A stretch of DNA of 10,269 bases from Mayfieldus sp038040285 (GTDB lineage: Bacteria; Actinomycetota; Thermoleophilia; Solirubrobacterales; 70-9): the NCBI GenBank assembly GCA_038040285.1, contig JBBPIN010000053.1:1-10269 (forward strand), given 5' to 3'. The notes below the pieces were generated by a model. That model did not search any database and was not told where the DNA came from. It saw only the letters and a list, made by a program, of their open reading frames with translations. Of this stretch, positions 5,451-10,269 are shown one piece after another (positions within the stretch are counted from its first letter, which is position 1; each line of letters starts with the position of its first letter). Both the position numbers and the translations under genes were made by a program.

Positions 5451-6785
5451 TCACAGCTCGCTGCTTGGAATTACGATCCAGACGTCGGCGCCGCCGCCGG
5501 CCTGGTTCGCCGCTCTGGCGGTGCCGCCGTGGGCCTCGGCGATCGCCTCGACGATCGCGAGCCCGAGACCGGTGCCGGTCCCGGCACGGGCGCTGTCGGG
5601 CCGGCTGAAGCGCTCGAACGCGTGCCCCAGGAACTGGGGCGGAAAGCCGTGCCCGGCGTCGGAGACGTGGAGCTCGACTCTGGAGTCGTCGTGTCGAACC
5701 GAAAGCCCGATCGGCCCCTCGCCGTGACGGAATGCGTTGTCGATCAGGTTGCCCAATGCCTGCTCGAGCCGCGGCCGATCGGCATCGACCGCGAGATCGT
5801 CGGCCTCCTCGACGTCGAGAGGACGGCCGGCGGCGTCGGCGCGGGCCAGAAAGCGGTCACGTACCGTCTCCAGCAGCGATCTCACCGGAACCCGCTCGAG
5901 CTTGGTCGCCAGCTGACCCTTGTCGGAGCGAGCGAGGACGAGCAGGTCCTCGGTGAGCTGGGACAGTCGACCAACCTCCTCGATCGCCGAGCCGATTGCG
6001 GCGCGCAGCTCATTTGCTGTCCCCGAATAGCGAAGCGCGACCTCGAGCTCCGCCCTGTGCATGGCCAGAGGCGTTCGCAGCTCATGGCTTGCGTCGTCGA
6101 CGAAGGAGCGCTCGCGCTCCAACGCCGTTTCCAGGCGGGCGAGCATCTCGTTCAGGGTCTCGCCGAGCCGGCGCAGCTCATCTTTGGCGACGGGAACGGG
6201 CAGGCGCTGCGTCCCGTCGGCCGCCGAGATTTCCGCCGCCTGGCGGCGAATCGCCTCCACCGGTCGCAGCGAAGCCGCGACCGCGGCGTAGCCGACGATC
6301 AGCGCGAGAAGCAGTGCCGCGGGGCCGCCGAGCAGGAGAAGGGTTCGAAGGCTTCTGAGGGCGTCGTCTCGCTGGTCGAGCGAGATCCCGGTGACGACGA
6401 TCACGCGCCGGCCGTGAACGGTCACCGGTAACGCGTGCAGTCGCGCCGTCCCGTCCACGCTTGGAATCCCACCTCGCTCGAGGGAGACAGCGCCGATTCC
6501 GGCCTCTCGCAGGACGGAGCTGGGCAGGGCCGAGCGACCCCGGTGCACCGCGGTTGTGTCGAGAACCCGGCCCGACGGGGTGAGGATCTGCGCGTAGCGC
6601 TCCCGATCGGGCGCCAGAATGTCGTTGTAGCTGTCCGATTCCATCAGAAGGGTCGTGATGTCGGTGGTTCGCGAGCGAAGGTTTTGGTCGACGGAGCTGG
6701 TCAGCTCATCCTTGTAGCGGACGTAGATCAGAAGCCCGACCACGAGCAGGACCACCGCCATTCCTGCGGCGAAGGCGAGCGTCAC
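5451..6785 (-). CDS. Sensor histidine kinase (OmpR-partner, HAMP type)
   Basis: A 444-aa membrane kinase. TM1 is at about residues 4-22, an extracytoplasmic sensor region at about 23-145 with no recognised ligand fold, and TM2 at about 148-170. A HAMP linker covers about 171-222. The dimerisation/phosphoacceptor domain carries the H-box with H234 in DDASHELRTPL. The ATPase domain follows: N-box NLIDNAFRHG (346-355), G1 around D376 (DAGHGFP), F-box FERFSR (390-395), and G2 GTGTGLGL (402-409). All catalytic motifs are intact. GTG 6785 is the start used. It leaves 23 nt after the regulator's stop, but the frame continues upstream as TLTRLPIRLR, the basic lead-in usual before TM1, and a CTG overlapping the regulator's stop (6810-6812) is an alternative start. 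It is translationally coupled to the regulator gene and should phosphorylate it. The signal sensed cannot be read from the sequence. Confidence 0.93.
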   Translation of the reverse strand: MTLAFAAGMAVVLLVVGLLIYVRYKDELTSSVDQNLRSRTTDITTLLMESDSYNDILAPDRERYAQILTPSGRVLDTTAVHRGRSALPSSVLREAGIGAVSLERGGIPSVDGTARLHALPVTVHGRRVIVVTGISLDQRDDALRSLRTLLLLGGPAALLLALIVGYAAVAASLRPVEAIRRQAAEISAADGTQRLPVPVAKDELRRLGETLNEMLARLETALERERSFVDDASHELRTPLAMHRAELEVALRYSGTANELRAAIGSAIEEVGRLSQLTEDLLVLARSDKGQLATKLERVPVRSLLETVRDRFLARADAAGRPLDVEEADDLAVDADRPRLEQALGNLIDNAFRHGEGPIGLSVRHDDSRVELHVSDAGHGFPPQFLGHAFERFSRPDSARAGTGTGLGLAIVEAIAEAHGGTARAANQAGGGADVWIVIPSSEL

Positions 6786-6808
6786 CCGCAGCCTGATCGG
6801 CAGGCGGG

Positions 6809-7489
6809 TCAGCGTCCGCCGTCCTCCCGCAACCGATAACCGGCTCCGCGCACGGTCTCGATCGACTTCACTGCAAACGGCTGGTCGATCTTCTTGCGCA
6901 GATAGCGCACGTAGGAATCGACCACGTTGGAGCGATTCTCGTACTCGTAATCCCAGGCGTGCTCGAGAAGAGCAAACCGTGTCAGGACCTCTCCCGGGCG
7001 GCGCATGAACGTCTCGAGGATCGCGAACTCCTTCGCCGAGAGCTCGACCTCGGTGTCCTGGCGCCAGACCCGACGGGTGGCGGGGTCAAGCCTCAAATCG
7101 CCGACCCGCAGCTCGGTCGGGCGCTCTACCGGGCCGCGGCGGACCAGCGCCCGCAGGCGCGCCAGCAGCTCGGCGTAGGAGAAGGGCTTGGTGAGATAGT
7201 CGTCGGCGCCGCCGTCGAGGCCGGTGACTCGATCGCGCACCGCGTCGCGCGCGGTCAGGATCAGGATCGGTGCCCAGACTCCTGCCCCGCGCAGGCGGCG
7301 GCAGACCTCGAAGCCGTCGAGGCCGGGCAGCATCACGTCGAGGATGATCGCGTCGTACTCCGTCGCCTGGGCCCTGGAGAGCGCGTCCTCGCCCGTCGTC
7401 TCGACGTCCGCCGCCATTCCCTCCTTGCGGAGGCCGCGGCGAATCAGGGTCGCCAGCTTCAGATGGTCCTCGACGATCAGAACACGCAC
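6809..7489 (-). CDS. OmpR/PhoB-family response regulator
   Basis: A 226-aa two-domain regulator. Receiver domain: acidic pocket E7/D8 (VLIVEDH), phosphoacceptor D51 (IILDVMLPGLDGFEV), T79 (LTARD), and K101 (LTKPFSYAELLARLRAL). The winged-helix DNA-binding domain covers about residues 125-226 and has the standard features LRVGDLRLDPATRRV, LSAKEFAILE, LTRFALLEHAW, the NVVDSYVRYLRKKID recognition region, and IETVRGAGYRL at the end. The GTG at 7489 is chosen because GGGAG lies 8 nt upstream and VRVLIVEDH is the normal receiver opening; the longer open frame would run across the terminator at 7546-7582. The paired kinase gene follows at once. The 5' leader contains GCCTTTCAAGGC (7502-7513), a short inverted repeat, and a TATTCT -10-like box without a clear -35. 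Confidence 0.95.
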   Translation of the reverse strand: MRVLIVEDHLKLATLIRRGLRKEGMAADVETTGEDALSRAQATEYDAIILDVMLPGLDGFEVCRRLRGAGVWAPILILTARDAVRDRVTGLDGGADDYLTKPFSYAELLARLRALVRRGPVERPTELRVGDLRLDPATRRVWRQDTEVELSAKEFAILETFMRRPGEVLTRFALLEHAWDYEYENRSNVVDSYVRYLRKKIDQPFAVKSIETVRGAGYRLREDGGR

Positions 7490-7545
7490 TGTTTGCTCCC
7501 AGCCTTTCAAGGCAGCTTCGAGGGGCAAGATGAAGAGAATATGAA

Positions 7546-7582
7546 AGACCACGAGCCCCGATGGCGTCGGGGCTCGTGGTCT
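7546..7582 (-). terminator. Strong intrinsic terminator of the PepSY gene
   Basis: GACCACGAGCCCCGA (7547-7561) and TCGGGGCTCGTGGTC (7567-7581) form a perfect 15-bp stem with a 5-nt loop, and 7546/7582 add an A-T pair. On the minus strand the stem is followed by TTTCATATTCTCTTC. It lies 14 nt past the PepSY stop and before the response-regulator gene, so it should end most PepSY transcripts there. Confidence 0.88.
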
Positions 7583-7595
7583 CAGGGCAGGCGGA

Positions 7596-7952
7596 CTAGT
7601 CGTCTGACGGCGTTGCGAGGACGTCGCCGGTGGTCGCGTCCACCTTGACGTCCTTGCTGCCAACGTCGACGTTGAACACCAGCCGACCCGAGTAGTGCTC
7701 GAGGTCGACCTCGTTCAGGTTGCCCGACGCTGCCGACTGGGCGGCGTCGATCGCCTGCTGCTCCGTGATCTTGGCCTCGGGCAGCAGCTGTACGCCGTCA
7801 TCCATCCGCGAGGTCGCCCCCCCGGGGCTGGATGAGCCATTTGAGCTTGCGCCTGAGCCATTTGAGCTTGCCCCGGCAACCGCGGCGACGCCGGTCACAC
7901 CGGCCGCCGCCAGGGCGGCTGCCCCAAGCGCACTGACTAACTTTGCACGCAT
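7596..7952 (-). CDS. Secreted PepSY-domain protein
   Basis: A 118-aa protein. ATG 7952 follows GGAGGAG with 7-nt spacing, an excellent ribosome site; the frame is open to 7988 but has no such site there. Residues 1-28 form a signal peptide (MRAKLVSALGAAALAAAG, cleavage near VAGA). Residues about 28-48 are a low-complexity Ser/Asn/Gly linker encoded in part by a 21-bp tandem repeat. The rest is one PepSY unit: ITEQQAIDAAQSA helix, then LEHYSGRLVFNVDVG strand, then KDVKVDATTGDVLATPSDD. PepSY domains inhibit peptidases or modulate wall enzymes and sensors outside the membrane. There is no lipobox Cys and no second membrane segment, so the product should be secreted and soluble. It lies directly upstream of the two-component genes, which suggests it is a sensor partner or a regulated target, but a strong terminator separates them. 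Confidence 0.88.
   Translation of the reverse strand: MRAKLVSALGAAALAAAGVTGVAAVAGASSNGSGASSNGSSSPGGATSRMDDGVQLLPEAKITEQQAIDAAQSAASGNLNEVDLEHYSGRLVFNVDVGSKDVKVDATTGDVLATPSDD
7833..7874. repeat. Two-copy 21-bp tandem repeat in the PepSY linker
   Basis: A 21-bp unit beginning TGAGCCATTTGAGCTTGC (7833) recurs at 7854 with one or two differences at its end. It encodes two copies of a seven-residue Ala-Ser-Ser-Asn-Gly-Ser-type unit in the flexible linker. The period keeps the frame, so copy number could vary without breaking the gene. Its A/T content is higher than that of the flanks. Confidence 0.85.
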
Positions 7953-7979
7953 CTGTGCTCCTCCTTTCTCGGTTCCAGT

Positions 7980-7991
7980 GCCGTGCACGGC
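7980..7991. promoter_or_regulatory. 12-bp palindrome upstream of the PepSY gene
   Basis: GCCGTGCACGGC is a perfect palindrome 28-39 nt before the PepSY start. A second GTGCAC lies at 7999-8004, 16 bp from the first GTGCAC. The pair could be a binding site for a dimeric regulator. I found no convincing -35/-10 pair nearby (TAGCCT on the minus strand at 8016-8021 is a weak -10). Its role is inference. Confidence 0.3.
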
Positions 7992-8055
7992 TGGGTTGGT
8001 GCACTGCAGCGGCCGAGGCTAGGAAGGGCGGATGAGATGGCCGTGAAGAAGAGTG

Positions 8056-8094
8056 GAGGGGCGGCGAGCCACCCGCCGCAGCCCGCCGCCCCTC
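8056..8094 (-). terminator. Terminator of the cysTWA operon
   Basis: GAGGGGCGGCG (8056-8066) and CGCCGCCCCTC (8084-8094) are perfect 11-bp complements around a 17-nt GC-rich loop, starting 9 nt past the cysA stop. On the minus strand the stem is followed by CACTCTTCTTC, a pyrimidine-rich tail. Position and strand fit the end of the sulfate importer operon. Confidence 0.7.
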
Positions 8095-8103
8095 AGTGAG
8101 CCG

Positions 8104-9084
8104 CTATGGCTCTCTTCGAGCGGCTTGCGCACCGCTGAAGGTTTTAGTGCGCTCTGGCCGTACGTAGACGATCTGGCCGTGGCGCAGCTCCAGCTGCTCA
8201 GCTTCCTCGCGGGTGAGCTGTGCCCAGATCTCTCCGCCGTCGGCGAGCGCCAGCTCGACACGGACCTCGAACCCGAGGCCGACGATCCTCTCGACTATCG
8301 CCTCCTCGGTCTCGCCGTTGGGATGCACGAGCACGTCGATGTCGTGCGGGCGGACCAGGTGGTCGCCGAGCCGGTTGACCTCGCCGACGAAGCTCATCAC
8401 GAACTCGTTGGCCGGCTTCTCGTACAGCTCCGATGCCGAGCCCGTCTGCTCGATGCGGCCATCGTTCATCACCACGAGCTGCTTGGCGATGTCCATCGCC
8501 TCCTCCTGGTCGTGGGTGACGAAGATCGTCGTCACGTGAACCTCGTCGTGGAGGCGTCGCAGCCATTGGCGCAGGTCCTTGCGGACCTTGGCGTCCAGCG
8601 CCCCGAACGGCTCGTCGAGCAGCAGCACCTTTGGCTCGACCGCGAGCGCCCGGGCCAGGGCCATGCGCTGGCGCTGGCCGCCGGAGAGCTGTGACGGATA
8701 GCGGTTCGCGAGGCCGTCGAGCTGAACCAGGTTCAGCAACTCGTGGACCCGCTCGCGTGTCTTCGCCTTCTGCCAGCGGCGGATCCGCAGGCCGAAGGCG
8801 ACGTTCTCGAACACGGTCATGTGCTTGAAGGCGGCGTAGTGCTGGAAGACGAAGCCGACTCCGCGCTTCTGGGCGGGCTTCTCGGTCGCGTTCTCGCCGC
8901 TGATCAGCACCGTGCCGGCGTCGGGCTCCTCCAGCCCGGCGATGATCCGCAGCAGGGTCGACTTGCCGCTCCCGCTCGGTCCCAAGATCGCGGTGAGCGA
9001 GCCGTCGGGGACGGTCAGCGAGACGTCGTCGAGCGCCTGAAAATCGCCGAAGCGCTTCGATGCTCCTTCGATCACGATGCTCAT
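8104..9084 (-). CDS. cysA: Sulfate/thiosulfate ABC importer, ATPase subunit CysA
   Basis: A 326-aa ATP-binding subunit that powers sulfate or thiosulfate import at the inner face of the membrane. The ABC motifs are complete: Walker A GPSGSGKS (35-42), Q-loop Q81 (FVFQHYAAF, characteristic of the CysA group), signature LSGGQ (133-137), Walker B VLLLDEP with D157/E158, D-loop GALDA, and H-loop H191. The C-terminal third (about 235-326) is a TOBE-type regulatory region (LVRPHDIDVL...). ATG 9084 overlaps the cysW stop by four bases (ATGA) behind GGAGGGAG. Length is a little shorter than typical CysA (about 340-365). It is the last gene of the operon, followed by the hairpin at 8056-8094. Confidence 0.94.
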   Translation of the reverse strand: MSIVIEGASKRFGDFQALDDVSLTVPDGSLTAILGPSGSGKSTLLRIIAGLEEPDAGTVLISGENATEKPAQKRGVGFVFQHYAAFKHMTVFENVAFGLRIRRWQKAKTRERVHELLNLVQLDGLANRYPSQLSGGQRQRMALARALAVEPKVLLLDEPFGALDAKVRKDLRQWLRRLHDEVHVTTIFVTHDQEEAMDIAKQLVVMNDGRIEQTGSASELYEKPANEFVMSFVGEVNRLGDHLVRPHDIDVLVHPNGETEEAIVERIVGLGFEVRVELALADGGEIWAQLTREEAEQLELRHGQIVYVRPERTKTFSGAQAARREP

Positions 9085-9890
9085 CGGGCTCCCTCCTTGG
9101 GCTTGAATCGATTCATCGCGAACAGGGCCGTCAGGGCCAGAATTGCCAGCACGATCGCGGTCGTGTAGGCGCCGGTGTAGTCGTATTTCCCGTAGTAGGG
9201 CGGGACCAGAAGCGGCAGGGTTTGGGTGCTGCCGGTGAAGGATCCCGACACGATTGTCACGGCGCCGAACTCGCCCAGCACCCGCGCGGTGCTGATCACG
9301 ACGCCGTAGCCGACCCCCCAGCGGATCGACGGCAGCGTCACCCGCCAGAAGGTCTGCCAGGAGTTGGCGCCCAGTGTCGAGGCTGCCTCCTCCTGCTCGG
9401 TGCCGACCTCGCGCAGGACCGGCATCACCTCACGCACCACGAACGGCAGCGAGACGAATATGCACGCCAACACGATGCCCGGTGTCGAGAAGATCACCTG
9501 GATCCCGTGTGCGTCGAGCCAGTTGCCGAACCATCCGATCTGGCTGTAGACGAGGAAAAGCGAGAGGCCGATCACGATCGGCGAGAGAACGAAAGGCAGG
9601 TCGATCACCGAGTTGAGCAGTGCCTTGCCGCGGAACTCCTGGCGCACGAGGATCAGGGCGCAGCCGACCCCGAACACCGTGTTCAGCGGTACCGCGATCG
9701 CGACGGTCAACAGGCTCAGGTAGAGGGCGTGCAGGAAGCTGTGGGTGGTGACCGTGTCGATCACTGGCCCGAGCCCGTGCTCGAAGGTTCTGTAGAAGAT
9801 CAACCCAACCGGGGCCAGCAGCAGGAAGCCGAGATAGAACAGGACCAGGCCCCGGAGGCCGATCCGGCTGGCGGTGCCGCTAGCGATCAT
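9081..9890 (-). CDS. cysW: Sulfate ABC importer permease CysW
   Basis: A 269-aa inner-membrane permease with about six transmembrane helices, the first at about 13-34. The cytoplasmic EAA loop that docks on the ATPase is at 167-187 (EEAASTLGANSWQTFWRVTLP pattern, shown here by its EEAAS start and TLP end). The DLPFVLSPIVIGLS segment (97-110) and the YYGKYDYTGAY region near the C-terminus are characteristic of CysW rather than ModB. ATG 9890 lies behind GGGGG with 7-nt spacing and overlaps the end of cysT by 11 nt. The order T-W-A is the usual one for this operon. It should form a heterodimer with CysT. Confidence 0.93.
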   Translation of the reverse strand: MIASGTASRIGLRGLVLFYLGFLLLAPVGLIFYRTFEHGLGPVIDTVTTHSFLHALYLSLLTVAIAVPLNTVFGVGCALILVRQEFRGKALLNSVIDLPFVLSPIVIGLSLFLVYSQIGWFGNWLDAHGIQVIFSTPGIVLACIFVSLPFVVREVMPVLREVGTEQEEAASTLGANSWQTFWRVTLPSIRWGVGYGVVISTARVLGEFGAVTIVSGSFTGSTQTLPLLVPPYYGKYDYTGAYTTAIVLAILALTALFAMNRFKPKEGAR

Positions 9891-10269
9891 GCTTCGACCC
9901 CCAGCGCTGCAACAGGGTTAGGCAGGTCAGCATGACCAGCGAGATGAGCAGAAGGACGACCGACACCGCGGACGCTCCCGCGTAGTTGCCGTTCTCGACC
10001 TGGCTGCGGATGAAGACCGACGCGACCTGGGTGTTGAAGCTGGCAGCGATAAGGACCAGCGAGCCGTACTCGCCGAGCGCGCGAGCGAAAGCGAGCGCCA
10101 CCCCGGAGAGCAGACCGGGGAGCAGGTTGGGGAAGATGATGCGCCGAAAGATCGTCACGCCGCCGGCGCCCAGCGACGCCGCGGCCTCCTCGACCTCGCG
10201 GTCGAGCTCCAACAGCACCGGCTGCACGGCGCGGACGACGAACGGGAGCGTTACGAAGCAGAGCGCCAG
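9880..10269 (-). CDS. cysT: Sulfate ABC importer permease CysT (partial, 5' end outside window)
   Basis: Only the last 129 residues are in the window; the frame is open to the right edge. The visible part has the EAA docking loop (EEAAASLGAGGVTIFRRIIFP), the LLSGVALAFARALGEYGSLVLIA helix region typical of CysT/CysU, the NTQVASVFIRSQVENGNYAGA loop, and a last membrane helix (VSVVLLLISLVMLTCLTLL). Family members are about 270-290 aa, so about half is missing. It stops at TAG 9880-9882 inside the start of cysW. A periplasmic sulfate-binding protein gene would be expected further upstream, outside the window. Confidence 0.92.
   Translation of the reverse strand: MALCFVTLPFVVRAVQPVLLELDREVEEAAASLGAGGVTIFRRIIFPNLLPGLLSGVALAFARALGEYGSLVLIAASFNTQVASVFIRSQVENGNYAGASAVSVVLLLISLVMLTCLTLLQRWGSKHDR

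Noticed and set aside
4201..5454. 417-codon open frame on the minus strand
   Set aside because: It runs antisense through the M23 gene and the rrf2 remnant, both recognised on the plus strand. No part of its product resembles a known family.
5529..6431. 300-codon open frame on the plus strand
   Set aside because: It is the antisense shadow of the histidine kinase, whose H, N, G1 and G2 boxes are complete on the minus strand.
7490..7663. N-terminal extension of the response regulator to an upstream ATG
   Set aside because: It would cross the 15-bp terminator and overlap the end of the PepSY gene. GTG 7489 has a good ribosome site and begins the normal receiver domain.
1..10269. CRISPR array, insertion sequence ends or prophage genes
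   Set aside because: No regularly spaced repeats, no transposase or integrase fragments and no paired terminal repeats were found on reading the window.

Overview
The window is GC-rich (roughly two-thirds G+C by eye) with strong G/C at third codon positions and several GTG or TTG starts. The gene types are actinobacterial: a coiled-coil NlpC/P60 hydrolase, an M23 hydrolase behind a c-di-AMP riboswitch, and an OmpR-type two-component pair. The protein style suggests a deep-branching actinobacterium such as Thermoleophilia/Solirubrobacterales. That placement is inference, because the window has no rRNA or other phylogenetic marker.

Layout. At the left edge a UUCG-loop terminator (27-50) closes a minus-strand gene for a large membrane protein that resembles a GT-C glycosyltransferase (73-1713). 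A divergent intergenic region with a clear sigma70-type promoter (1789-1817) then leads into the plus-strand block. That block holds a 99-aa ABM-like small protein (1896-2195), a doubtful 56-codon ORF, a secreted coiled-coil NlpC/P60 hydrolase (2538-3785), a c-di-AMP (ydaO-yuaA) riboswitch (about 3880-4058), a secreted M23/LytM endopeptidase with a TTG start (4063-4932), and a decayed Rrf2-family regulator (4972 to about 5200). The plus block meets the minus block at about 5200-5450, where I see an 11-bp perfect hairpin and otherwise nothing convincing.

The rest is on the minus strand, read from right to left. First comes a sulfate/thiosulfate importer operon cysT-cysW-cysA (10269 down to 8104, cysT cut by the window edge) with overlapping genes and a terminator at 8056-8094. 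Next is a secreted PepSY-domain protein (7952-7596) with a very strong terminator (7546-7582). Last is a response regulator/histidine kinase pair (7489-5451).

How the genes fit together. The two cell-wall hydrolases form a peptidoglycan-remodelling pair, and the second is placed under c-di-AMP control by its leader RNA. The PepSY protein and the two-component pair probably form a sensing module, although a terminator separates them. The cys genes import sulfate. Rrf2 proteins often regulate Fe-S or cysteine/sulfur metabolism, so the broken rrf2 copy is the window's clearest sign of recent gene loss. I found no CRISPR array, insertion sequence, tRNA or prophage gene. The strongest unusual points are the riboswitch, whose 3' end runs into the ribosome-binding region of its gene, and the multiply damaged rrf2 remnant.
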